Source of the DNA: an uncultured Sutterella sp.
GTDB lineage: Bacteria > Pseudomonadota > Gammaproteobacteria > Burkholderiales > Burkholderiaceae_F
Reading direction: 5' to 3'
NCBI GenBank assembly: GCA_900545335.1
Contig: UQYP01000002.1
Span: forward strand, 62,001 to 126,000
DNA: 64,000 nt
The translations under genes were made by a program, and so were the position numbers. The notes below the pieces were generated by a model. That model had not been told where the DNA came from and made no database searches. It saw only the letters and a program-made list of their open reading frames with translations. Below are positions 52,948-61,082 of this stretch, one piece after another (the first letter of the stretch is position 1; each line of letters begins with the position of its first letter).

Positions 52948-53952
52948 CTATTTCTTTTCGTCAAGAAGCATAACACCTTCAGGTGGATTGGCGTTGATGG
53001 CGCCCACAATCGGATGTGGTTCGTAGCACTCTTCAAGGTGAGCCACTTCATCAGCTGAGAGCGTAATTTTTAGTGCCTCTACTGCATCGTCAATGTATTT
53101 AGTCTTAGTTGCTCCGATAATAGGCGACTCGACACCTTTAGCCCAAAGCCAGGCCAAGGCGATTTGTGACATGGTGCAGCCTTTTTCTTTGGCTAGCTCA
53201 GCTACTCTGTCGACTATCTTAATATCGGCATTTTGCATGCGATCGTACTTACCTCTGACGACTTTGTCAGTTTGGCCCCTCAGAGACGATCCCTCCCAGG
53301 TGGGTCTGGTCAGATGGCCGCCCGCCAAAGGACTGTACGGCATCAGCATGACGCCCATTTGTTTGCAGATGGGAATGAGTTCGCGCTCGTCTTCCCGATA
53401 TAGAAGGTTGTAGTGATTTTCCATGGCAGAAAAAGCTGTCCAACCATGATCTCTGGCAACAAGCTGCATGTTGTAGAACTGATAGCCGTACATGGCAGAA
53501 GCGCCGAGCGCGCGAACTTTCCCGGCCTTGACAAGCTCATCCAACGTCTGCATCGTCTCTTCGATCGGCGTGTTGTAGTCAAAGCGATGAATGATATAGA
53601 GGTCAAGATAGTCGGTTCCGAGGCGTTTAAGACTGCCGTCAATTTCGCGAAGAATGGCCTGAGGCGAGAGCCTTCCGGGATTGAAGTAGACTTTGGAAGC
53701 AATGACCACCTTGTCTCGTGTCGTATGACGCTTGAGAATGCGGCCTAAAAATTCTTCGCTCGTGCCGGCAGAGTAGCCGTTGGCAGTATCAAAAAAGTTG
53801 ATTCCGCAATCGAGCGCATGAGTGATAATTTTTTCGCTTTCTGTTTCGCTTAATGTCCAATCATGCATGAGGCCGCGAGTGCCAAAGCTCATGCAGCCCA
53901 AACAAACTTTGGAAACTGAGATTCCGGTTTTTCCAATAGTCGTATATTCCAT
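52948..53952 (-). CDS. Aldo/keto reductase
   Basis: This 334-residue NADPH-dependent (alpha/beta)8-barrel oxidoreductase has the catalytic tetrad pattern: Asp and Tyr in FFDTANGYSAG, the lysine in VIASKVYF and the histidine in LYIIHRFDYNTP. The family signature VCLGCMSFGTRGLMHDW and the C-terminal IPIVGATK-like SPIIGATKTKYIDDAVEAL are also present. It resembles the YajO/YghZ-like general-stress reductases. The substrate is not known. It is a single gene with its own terminator, convergent with rnpB. Confidence 0.92.
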   Translation of the reverse strand: MEYTTIGKTGISVSKVCLGCMSFGTRGLMHDWTLSETESEKIITHALDCGINFFDTANGYSAGTSEEFLGRILKRHTTRDKVVIASKVYFNPGRLSPQAILREIDGSLKRLGTDYLDLYIIHRFDYNTPIEETMQTLDELVKAGKVRALGASAMYGYQFYNMQLVARDHGWTAFSAMENHYNLLYREDERELIPICKQMGVMLMPYSPLAGGHLTRPTWEGSSLRGQTDKVVRGKYDRMQNADIKIVDRVAELAKEKGCTMSQIALAWLWAKGVESPIIGATKTKYIDDAVEALKITLSADEVAHLEECYEPHPIVGAINANPPEGVMLLDEKK

Positions 53953-54296
53953 GATCCACCTCTTTGAAAAAATCCTTCAACTGAATTAATCGTATCGTTA
54001 TTGACTAAAAAAGGCTGCTTCAAATCTGCTGAGAAAATGCCTAAAAGCGCTCTTAGATTGAAACCACAGAATCAGTCGGGAGTTTTCTTTTGCCTTTTGC
54101 TAAAAAAAGATGGAATCTTTTGCGCCGGTTGGGATGACTCGGAGTAGTATTGTCCAGTTACAAAATAATAATTTTCAAAAATAAAAATTTGAACTGATCA
54201 ACGATCTCTCGTTAGGTCGCACGCGGATGAAGGTATCGGTCAATGCTTTCATCCGCGTTTTTCTATTTGCTTAAAGCGCCTCTGTCGAATGAAAAG
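53953..54296. other. Intergenic region with an orphan plus-strand terminator
   Basis: This 344-base gap lies upstream of the aldo/keto reductase and downstream of the flavodoxin gene (both minus strand). Apart from a strong terminator at 54221-54262 pointing to the plus strand, I see no gene. A small RNA on the plus strand is possible. Confidence 0.55.
54221..54262 (+). terminator. Orphan terminator with no upstream plus-strand gene
   Basis: A perfect 11-bp stem, ACGCGGATGAA (54221-54231) with TTCATCCGCGT (54248-54258), is followed by TTTTTC on the plus strand. On the minus strand it has no T-tail. No coding gene precedes it on the plus strand for more than 1.3 kb beyond rnpB. Confidence 0.8.
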
Positions 54297-54854
54297 CTAA
54301 AGGAGCTTATTGGCTTTGAGCCATTGTTGAATGTCTTCTCGTGAATAAGATGAGCCGTAGCAGACATAAGCGTCTCGAACATCAGCGTTGGGATACTTTT
54401 TGCGGATGTCTCGTTCGCATTCAGACAACCCGCCGCCACCATGGGTGATAAAGGGCAAAATGACTTTACCGCTTAAGTCATGCTGATCCATGAAAGTAAA
54501 GACTGGCATACTCACATGACTCCACCAGTTGGGCGAGCCCAGCAAAATGGTTGAGTATTGAGACAGATCGGGCGCATCATTGACAATTGCCGGACGGGCG
54601 CCTTTTTCAAGCTCTTCTTTAGCGAGGTCCACGGTTTTGCTGTAGTTGCTCGGATAGGGCGTCACGGGACGGATTTCATAAATGTCCACTTTTAATTCTT
54701 TGGCGATTGCCAGAGCAATCTCGCGGGTATTGCCGGACCAGGAGTAGTACACAATTAAGCTTTTGTTTCCTGCCGCTTGTGCGTGAGCAATTGAGTAACC
54801 TGCGCCGAGCGCAGAAATGAGCAGTGCTTTAAGAAATTCTTTACGGGTCAGCAT
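54297..54854 (-). CDS. Exported flavodoxin-like protein
   Basis: This 185-residue protein (start at 54854 with GGAG 6 bases upstream) has an N-terminal export signal (MLTRKEFLKALLISALGAGYSIAHAQA) and then a flavodoxin fold. The FMN-phosphate loop SWSGNTREIA comes early, then GSPNWWSHVSMPVFTFM at the isoalloxazine site and a conserved THGGGGLSECERDIRKKYP. The family (Flavodoxin_4-type) contains periplasmic or secreted redox proteins of unknown partner. RKEF before the hydrophobic run is Tat-like but only one arginine is present. It stands alone, with the orphan terminator beyond its 3' end pointing the other way. Confidence 0.86.
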   Translation of the reverse strand: MLTRKEFLKALLISALGAGYSIAHAQAAGNKSLIVYYSWSGNTREIALAIAKELKVDIYEIRPVTPYPSNYSKTVDLAKEELEKGARPAIVNDAPDLSQYSTILLGSPNWWSHVSMPVFTFMDQHDLSGKVILPFITHGGGGLSECERDIRKKYPNADVRDAYVCYGSSYSREDIQQWLKANKLL

Positions 54855-54974
54855 GAAGAACTCCAAATATTAAGTAATTTGAGCAGATTCACGGGTACTT
54901 ATATTGTCCTTTTAAATATGGGTGATTTTTTATGTGATTCAACTGAATTCTTATCTTTTTCTGTCTTTTAACGC

Positions 54975-55009
54975 ATAAAAAATCCCCGAAAGGTTTAAAC
55001 CTTCCGGGG
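54975..55009 (-). terminator. Terminator of the feo operon
   Basis: A long stem, CCCCGAAAGGTT paired with ACCTTCCGGGG (54984-55009, one mismatch), is followed on the minus strand by six T. Confidence 0.9.
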
Positions 55010-55063
55010 CAAGGTGGCGAAGAGGTGCCCATCTTCGCCAAGTTCAGAGAAAGAAAATAAACG

Positions 55064-57409
55064 TTAAGCTACAGGGATAATCGGAATAATCTTCGGACCC
55101 TTGCCGGCATCTTTCTTAGCCATGCTCTTCATCCAGCAGTACATACCGTAGAGGATAGCCAAAGCAATGACGATGCAGACGATGGAGTAAACCGGAGCCG
55201 CAGCAAAGTTAGCTACGCGATAGAAAATCGTTGCAGCCGAGTAGCCGAGAGCTAAGGTCCACGCACAGGCAAAGATCGTCCACTTGGTGCCTACTTCGCG
55301 GTAGATAGCTGCGACAGCTGCCACACAGGGCACATAAAGCAGAACCATCAAGAGGTAAGCAAAAACGCCAGAAGTAGAACCGAACAAAGTCTTAATCGTG
55401 TCAATGGTGCCGAGCGAGACGCCTTGCTCTTCAGCTGCGGCAGCTTCATCGGACAAGTCACCGACGCTGATGCCTAACGGATCGGAGAAAGCACCGGCCA
55501 AACCGGCAAAGTTTTCACCGATGGTGCCTACTGCTTCAGAGAAGGTATCCGATAAGGAGAAGGAGCTTTCTCCTTCGGGTTCTTCAGCAGCGGCAGCAGC
55601 CTCTTGAGCCTGATCAACGCTTAAGGTGTCATACAGAGAATTGAGCGTACCGACAACAGCTTCTTTAGCGAAAATACCCGTAAAGACGCCGACAGCGGCA
55701 GGCCAGTTTTCTTCCTGAATACCCATCGGTTCAAACACGGGAACAATCGTCTTACCGATTTCAGACAAAACAGACTTTTCGCTGTCTTCGTTACCGAATG
55801 TGCCGTCCGTGCCCATGGAGTTTAAGAAAGCCAGGCAGGCAACAATCACCACAATCACTTTACCTGCGCGGAACATAAACGTGCGGACACGATCCCACGT
55901 GCGAATCATCACGCCTTTTAATGTCGGGATGTGATACGGAGGCATTTCCATCACGAAAGCGCCCGCAGCACCCGGCAAAGCCGTACGTTTTAAGAGGTAG
56001 CCCGTCAGGATTGCAGCGGCAATACCGATGAGGTAAAGACCGAACACCAGGTTCTGACCGTTTGTCGGCCAGAAAGCCGTTGCAAACAAAACGTAAACCG
56101 GCAGACGTGCGCCGCAGCTCATAAAGGGCGTCATCATCACGGTGATGATACGGTCACTTGCACGATCCATCGTGCGCGTAGCCATAATGGCCGGCACGTT
56201 GCAGCCGAAGCCGACCAGTAACGGCACGAATGCTTTACCGGGTAAGCCCAAGGCACGCATCAGACGGTCCATCACGAAAGCGGCACGGGCCATGTAGCCG
56301 GATTCTTCCAAAATAGCCAGGAAGAGGAACATGAAGAAGACAACCGGAATAAAGGTTGAAATCGTCTGCAGACCTCCGCCAATACCGTTGGAAAGGAACA
56401 CGGTGAGCCACTCGGGCGTACCCCAGGAGGCAAGCAGCTGACCCAAGCCGTCAACAAAAATTCCACCCACCAAAATATCGAAGAAGTCAATAAAGACAGC
56501 TCCGAAATTTTGTGTAAAGAGGAAGGTGATATACATGATCAGAAGGAAGATCGGCAGACCCATCCAACGATTCAGAATCACGCGGTCAATGCGGTCGGTT
56601 AATGTGGCACCGACGCTGCCTTCGCGGACAATCACTTTTTCGGCGATGTCAGAGACCAACTGATAGCGTGCATTGGTAATTTCAATATCGGTATTGCCTT
56701 CAAAGTGCTTGTCAGTTTCCTCAACGATCTTTAAGACATCTTTGAGTTTTTCCTCTTCAAAGAGACTTTCAATGCCGGGGGTGTGTTCAAGTAACTGCAC
56801 GGCAAACCAGCGGCTCTTTTCGCCGAGTGATAACTTGGCGGAAATCTCTGCGACAGCCTTTTCGATCACTTCGTTGTAGTGAACCGACACTTTGGTCATG
56901 ACAGGTTTGTCTAAGAAACTAACCAAAGCTTTTTTGAGTTCGTCAACGCCCTTATTGCGGTTGGCAATAAGACCGACTACCGGGCAGCCCAATTGGTTTT
57001 CAAGGGCCTTGAGGTCAAGCTTAATCTTATGCTGCTTGGCGATATCAAGCATGTTGACGACCACAAGCACGGGAACGCCCATCTCGATTAATTGGCTCGT
57101 GAGATAGAGGTTGCGTTCGAGGTTGGAAGCATCAATGATGTTGACAACGACCTGAGCTTCGCCGCTTAACAAATAGTTGCGGGCAACAACTTCATCTTCA
57201 CCGGAAACAGAGGTGGGCGTCACCGAGTAAATACCGGGGAGGTCCACGACTTCGATATCGTGACCATCGTAGGAGAAGTTGCCGGTCTTTTTATCGACCG
57301 TCACACCCGGCCAGTTGCCGACGCGTTGGCGCGAACCGGTCAGTGCATTAAACACTGTTGTTTTACCGCAGTTAGGATTGCCGATAAGGCTGATGATATG
57401 TTGACTCAT
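55064..57409 (-). CDS. feoB: Ferrous iron transport protein B
   Basis: This Fe(II) uptake protein has 781 residues: an N-terminal G domain with G1 GNPNCGKT (10-17), DLPGIYS and NMLDIAK, and a helical guanine-nucleotide-dissociation-inhibitor-like segment. Two gate-type membrane halves follow (GFGCNVPAIMATRTM and the homologous VLLYVPCVAAVAAIYREVG). Between the membrane halves (residues ~620-690) a hydrophilic, Ala/Glu-rich linker (DQAQEAAAAAEEPEGESS and DEAAAAEEQG) adds low complexity. It is the third gene of feoA-feoA-feoB, 11 bases after feoA, and probably repressed by Fur through the box at 57962-57980. A strong terminator ends the operon. Confidence 0.97.
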   Translation of the reverse strand: MSQHIISLIGNPNCGKTTVFNALTGSRQRVGNWPGVTVDKKTGNFSYDGHDIEVVDLPGIYSVTPTSVSGEDEVVARNYLLSGEAQVVVNIIDASNLERNLYLTSQLIEMGVPVLVVVNMLDIAKQHKIKLDLKALENQLGCPVVGLIANRNKGVDELKKALVSFLDKPVMTKVSVHYNEVIEKAVAEISAKLSLGEKSRWFAVQLLEHTPGIESLFEEEKLKDVLKIVEETDKHFEGNTDIEITNARYQLVSDIAEKVIVREGSVGATLTDRIDRVILNRWMGLPIFLLIMYITFLFTQNFGAVFIDFFDILVGGIFVDGLGQLLASWGTPEWLTVFLSNGIGGGLQTISTFIPVVFFMFLFLAILEESGYMARAAFVMDRLMRALGLPGKAFVPLLVGFGCNVPAIMATRTMDRASDRIITVMMTPFMSCGARLPVYVLFATAFWPTNGQNLVFGLYLIGIAAAILTGYLLKRTALPGAAGAFVMEMPPYHIPTLKGVMIRTWDRVRTFMFRAGKVIVVIVACLAFLNSMGTDGTFGNEDSEKSVLSEIGKTIVPVFEPMGIQEENWPAAVGVFTGIFAKEAVVGTLNSLYDTLSVDQAQEAAAAAEEPEGESSFSLSDTFSEAVGTIGENFAGLAGAFSDPLGISVGDLSDEAAAAEEQGVSLGTIDTIKTLFGSTSGVFAYLLMVLLYVPCVAAVAAIYREVGTKWTIFACAWTLALGYSAATIFYRVANFAAAPVYSIVCIVIALAILYGMYCWMKSMAKKDAGKGPKIIPIIPVA

Positions 57410-57420
57410 TGCAATTCTCC

Positions 57421-57654
57421 CTATTGACCGATGGGTTCGATATCAAGGATTTCGGCTTCATCCTTGCGAACAGTAATGAGACAGCCGCGAATACGCAGTT
57501 CAATAGGATCGCCCAGTGGGGCGACGCGGATCACTTCAAGAGTCGAGCCGGGGGTGACACCCAGCATCAGCAGACGTCTGCGGTACTCGGGAGTGGAAGT
57601 ATTCATAGACTTCACACGACCTTTGCTCCCGATAGCCATGTCTTTGAGTTGCAT
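57421..57654 (-). CDS. feoA: FeoA family protein (proximal to feoB)
   Basis: This 77-residue SH3-like FeoA domain starts MQLKDMAIGSKGRVKSMNTS and has the conserved YRRRLLMLGVTPGSTLEVIRVAPLGDPIELRIRGCLITVRKDEAEILDIEP. FeoA is thought to modulate FeoB GTPase or transport activity at the cytosolic face. It lies between the second feoA copy (17 bases upstream) and feoB (11 bases downstream) in one operon. Confidence 0.95.
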   Translation of the reverse strand: MQLKDMAIGSKGRVKSMNTSTPEYRRRLLMLGVTPGSTLEVIRVAPLGDPIELRIRGCLITVRKDEAEILDIEPIGQ

Positions 57655-57671
57655 AAGAGAGATTCCTTTGT

Positions 57672-57911
57672 TTAAAAAACAAAAATCTTTTGTGCTACTT
57701 GGTAATTCACGCCGATGCGGGCATCGCCGATTGCCAAAAGCAGGGGTTCGTTCATTGCGCGTTGTAAAACGCGGACGGTTCCTCCTCGGTGCAAGCCCAG
57801 TTGAGATAATTTTTCTTGTTCGGACGCATCAAGTTTCATCTGAACGACAGTGACTTCTGCCATTAATTCAGATTCAGTAAGAGGACGAATTTGTGACATA
57901 GTTTTCTTCAT
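57672..57911 (-). CDS. FeoA family protein (second copy)
   Basis: This second FeoA-type protein has 79 residues from the ATG at 57911. TVVQMKLDASEQEKLSQLGLHRGGTVRVLQRAMNEPLLLAIGDARIGVNYQVAQKIFV keeps the FeoA fold but differs from the first copy throughout. Alternative starts are an ATG at 57899 and a TTG at 57923, and no ribosome-binding site clearly decides. It is the first gene of the feo operon. Two FeoA proteins are known in some Feo systems and may heterodimerise. Confidence 0.9.
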   Translation of the reverse strand: MKKTMSQIRPLTESELMAEVTVVQMKLDASEQEKLSQLGLHRGGTVRVLQRAMNEPLLLAIGDARIGVNYQVAQKIFVF

Positions 57912-57961
57912 AACAAGGACCAACGATCAGGATGAACGCTGGAATTAAGCGCAATCGTAAT

Positions 57962-57980
57962 AGGAATTGTTATCAATATC
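57962..57980 (-). promoter_or_regulatory. Fur-box-like operator of the feo operon
   Basis: The minus strand reads GATATTGATAACAATTCCT, which matches 13 of 19 positions of the GATAATGATAATCATTATC consensus, 51 bases upstream of the first feoA start. The context (feo) makes Fur control likely. Confidence 0.65.
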
Positions 57981-58276
57981 AAGAGAGGCAAAAAGCTGAG
58001 AATAAGGATGAGTTAATTTATTATCTAAATGTACAAGTGAAAAATAATAATAAAAACAATAGGATAAGTAATAAAGCAAGTGTTGAAAGTAAAAATAAAT
58101 AAGAATTAATATCTTGATTTAAAACATAAAATTTTTAATAAATTAATAAGTAAAGGTGCTTATTTTCCCTATTAATCAACCGATTATTTTTATGTTTTCA
58201 GAATTTGCTCTATTGAAAATTGAGAATAATAGGTTTAAATTTCGCAAACAAGAATTAATCTCATTAAGGAATCAAA
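57981..58276. other. AT-rich intergenic region upstream of the porin
   Basis: About 300 bases of very AT-rich sequence separate the feo promoter from the divergent porin gene. I see no gene or strong hairpin; it presumably holds the porin promoter. Confidence 0.6.
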
Positions 58277-59452
58277 ATGAAATCCTTCAAATTCTCTTCT
58301 TTGGCTGCAGCACTTTTGCTCGCAGCTGGTTCTTCACAGGCCGCTTCTGTTGAAGTCTACGGTACCGTTGATACGGGTTTGCTCTACACCCACGAGTCAA
58401 TCGATGAGCACTACCTGGGAGAAAAGTCTCATGAAAGCAACCACAGCTGGGGCTTGGCAAGCGGCACCAACACGGCGAGCGTCTTCGGTTTAAGAGGCTC
58501 TGAAGAAATCAATGAAAATCTCACTGTGAGTTTCGTTTTGGAAAATAGCTTCAATTCTGACGACGGCAGCTGGAGTGAACAGGGTATTTTCTTTGATAAG
58601 GAAGCTCAACTTTCTGTGTCTTCCACGTTCGGTACTCTCAGCATGGGCCGCATGGGTGCACTGACCGCCGGTGAAGGTACCTATGATATCTTCATGGCCA
58701 ACGGCGATGCGATGGACGGCGGCTACGCTGACTATATCGGCGCAGGCTACTGGATGGATCGCGGCATCTATGACAACATGGTGAGCTATCAAACGCCGGA
58801 ATTTGGCGGTTTCACGGCTTTTGCCCAGTACTCTTTCGGTACTTCCGGTGACGACATGGTGCCCTCTCGCGATAAAGAACGTTATGCCGCTTTGGGTGCT
58901 ACTTATACTGCCGGCAATCTCTCTTTAGTCGCAGTGGTTGATACCGTCATGAAGAACCGTCAGGTTGTAAGCGGCTACGACAGCGAAATCGATGATGCCA
59001 TGGCTTTCAGCTTTGGTGCCAACTATGACTTGGGCTTCATGAAGCCCTTTATCGGTGTTCAATACGGTCAGCACGAACAAATGATCGGCGGCGTGCCTGC
59101 TTTTGAATTGGACGAAGGCGTGGACTACGTCGGTGACTTGGACGGTTATGCAGTGGCTGTCGGTTCTGCCTTTGCGCTTTGGGGCGGCGAACTGCAGGTA
59201 TCTGCCTACTACGCTGACGGCGACGGTGATGCCTACGGCTACAGTCTCGAGGGCGACTCTTCTGTCAAATTAGACACCAAGCGCTACGGTATTGCTCTGT
59301 TCCATAACTATGAACTCAGCAAGCGTACGAGCCTTTACGCAGGTATCGGCTATGATCGCCAAGAGTTCGACAGCAAGGACATCGATGGCGAAAAAGGTCA
59401 CTTTGAGCAAGACAGTGTTCAGGCCGGCATCGGTATTGTGCACAACTTCTAA
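58277..59452 (+). CDS. Gram-negative general porin
   Basis: This 391-residue outer-membrane protein has a signal peptide to about residue 22 (GSSQA). The betaproteobacterial porin (Porin_4/OmpC-like) pattern follows: mature start SVEVYGTVDTGLLY, NTASVFGLRGSEEINENLTVSFVLENSF, LSVSSTFGTLSMGRMGALT and a terminal aromatic VHNF for BAM recognition. About 16 strands and a trimer are expected. AAGGA lies 6 bases before the ATG. It allows passive uptake of small solutes and is likely strongly expressed. The terminator at 59473-59513 follows. Confidence 0.95.
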   Translation: MKSFKFSSLAAALLLAAGSSQAASVEVYGTVDTGLLYTHESIDEHYLGEKSHESNHSWGLASGTNTASVFGLRGSEEINENLTVSFVLENSFNSDDGSWSEQGIFFDKEAQLSVSSTFGTLSMGRMGALTAGEGTYDIFMANGDAMDGGYADYIGAGYWMDRGIYDNMVSYQTPEFGGFTAFAQYSFGTSGDDMVPSRDKERYAALGATYTAGNLSLVAVVDTVMKNRQVVSGYDSEIDDAMAFSFGANYDLGFMKPFIGVQYGQHEQMIGGVPAFELDEGVDYVGDLDGYAVAVGSAFALWGGELQVSAYYADGDGDAYGYSLEGDSSVKLDTKRYGIALFHNYELSKRTSLYAGIGYDRQEFDSKDIDGEKGHFEQDSVQAGIGIVHNF

Positions 59453-59472
59453 AAAAGTCCTTTTCGGATAGA

Positions 59473-59513
59473 AAAACCGCACTGCTGAGTGAGTCTATGC
59501 AGTGCGGTTTTGC
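59473..59513 (+). terminator. Terminator of the porin gene
   Basis: A perfect 13-bp stem, AAAACCGCACTGC (59473-59485) with GCAGTGCGGTTTT (59499-59511), includes its T-run. Confidence 0.9.
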
Positions 59514-59514
59514 T

Positions 59515-60879
59515 TCAGGAGGCTGAATCGTTAGCCGCCTTAATTTTTAATTCACCTTTCAAAGTAACATCGCGGATGGTGTACGGAATAGAGATATTTT
59601 CGGCATTAAAGCGCTCCAACACCTCTTTCATAATGGTTGAGCGCAAAACCGAAGTACCGTTTTCCGGATCTTTTACCCAAAAGCTCAGTTTCAGATTGAT
59701 CCCGTCATTACCAAATCCCGAAACAACAGCCCAGGGAGCCGGACTCGATAGGATTCTTGCCTGTCTTTTTGCGATATCAACAAGAATAGCCAATGCGCGA
59801 TTGACATCACACTCATAACCGATACTGGTTTCAACCGTGGCAACAGAAGCCCGATCTGTGAAAGTGAAATTTTTGACGTTTTGAGTGACGAAGGTTTCGT
59901 TTGGAATAATCATTTCTTCGCCGGAAAAATTGCGAATGACTGAATAACGGGTTTTAATCTGCGTGATTTTTCCGTTAAAGCCCGCTACCTCCACCGTATC
60001 GCCGATTTTGACAGAATGGTCAAATAAGATGATAAAACCCGAGATGTAGTTGGAAGCAATCTTTTGTAATCCGAAGCCCAGACCGACACCGATTGCGCCG
60101 CCAAAGACACTCAAAACCGTGAGATCAAGTCCCATGGCCGATAGCGAAATCAAAACGGCTATCGCCATAAAAGAAATGTGTATCAGGCGGGAAAGAACAA
60201 TTTTAAGGTTATTGTCGATGTCTTTTGCCGCATGAAGGGCACTGTCACAGAGGTTTGAGAGCCAGTGCGCAACTAAAAGCGATATAACAACCGTAATGAT
60301 TCCGACAATGAGCGCCCATAGCGTTAAAGAATCTGTACCGATCGGTAAGTTGATCGCCCGCATGGCTAGGATAAACTTCGGCAAAATGCCGACGATTTCC
60401 AAAATAGCCAAAATCCAGAAAACTATGTAGAGCGGTTTTTTAATTTGCTGCAGTACGCTCTTGGAACCGACAAAAACAATGAAAATCTGGACAAGCAGAA
60501 CTAGAAGGGCCCATGCATAGAAAATTTGGTAGCCCAAATCAATAAGGTTAAAGCTCTTTTCAGATAATAAATTCTGATCAGCTATAACCGAGGCGCCTAA
60601 CGATAGGAATAACGCTGCAAAAACAGAAAAGAAAAGCCGTCTCATTAACTGCAGAGAAAATTTTCCAAGCTTGTGTGAAAGCTTTTCTTTCGAAAAATAC
60701 TCTTCCCACGTCTGTAACTTCTTTCCCAGTACTTTGGAGACAATGAGCGACAAAATGACTGCGCTCACAATAGCAAGAACCTGATACCAAAAAGCGTTTT
60801 GAGAAACCTCGAAAACAACCGTCTCGGCGGCGTTTTGAAATAGCTCTGTCAAATAGGTCCAGTTAGTTGATTCCGTCAT
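59515..60879 (-). CDS. Mechanosensitive ion channel, MscS family
   Basis: This inner-membrane channel opens under membrane tension to relieve hypo-osmotic stress. From the ATG at 60879 it has 454 residues, with several N-terminal helices beyond the MscS core. The pore helix TVLSVFGGAIGVGLGFGLQKIASNYISGFIILFDHSVKIGDTVEV is the diagnostic TM3 and beta-domain region. The C-terminal alpha/beta vestibule ends at IPYTIRDVTLKGELKIKAA. It is larger than E. coli MscS (286) and resembles YbdG/YnaI-size channels. AAAGG precedes 60879; earlier in-frame ATGs at 60900 and 60927 are less likely. Confidence 0.93.
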   Translation of the reverse strand: MTESTNWTYLTELFQNAAETVVFEVSQNAFWYQVLAIVSAVILSLIVSKVLGKKLQTWEEYFSKEKLSHKLGKFSLQLMRRLFFSVFAALFLSLGASVIADQNLLSEKSFNLIDLGYQIFYAWALLVLLVQIFIVFVGSKSVLQQIKKPLYIVFWILAILEIVGILPKFILAMRAINLPIGTDSLTLWALIVGIITVVISLLVAHWLSNLCDSALHAAKDIDNNLKIVLSRLIHISFMAIAVLISLSAMGLDLTVLSVFGGAIGVGLGFGLQKIASNYISGFIILFDHSVKIGDTVEVAGFNGKITQIKTRYSVIRNFSGEEMIIPNETFVTQNVKNFTFTDRASVATVETSIGYECDVNRALAILVDIAKRQARILSSPAPWAVVSGFGNDGINLKLSFWVKDPENGTSVLRSTIMKEVLERFNAENISIPYTIRDVTLKGELKIKAANDSAS

Positions 60880-61082
60880 AGGTCTGCCTTTAAAGATCAT
60901 GTCTAACAAGTCTAGCGTTGAGCGCAATTAATTCAAGCTTTGGCATGAAAAGTTTTTGAAACATATTGTTTTCCCATCAAAAACTCTGCTCAAATGGATA
61001 CAAAAATAGGGTTAATTTTTTAATTTGCTCTCTGTATGATATGAGGGAATTTTCTGCGCTATAGCTTGCTAAAGGATTTGAC

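Noticed and set aside
52478..53026. 182-codon open frame across rnpB
   Set aside because: It runs through the conserved RNase P RNA and starts with a TTG lacking a ribosome-binding site.
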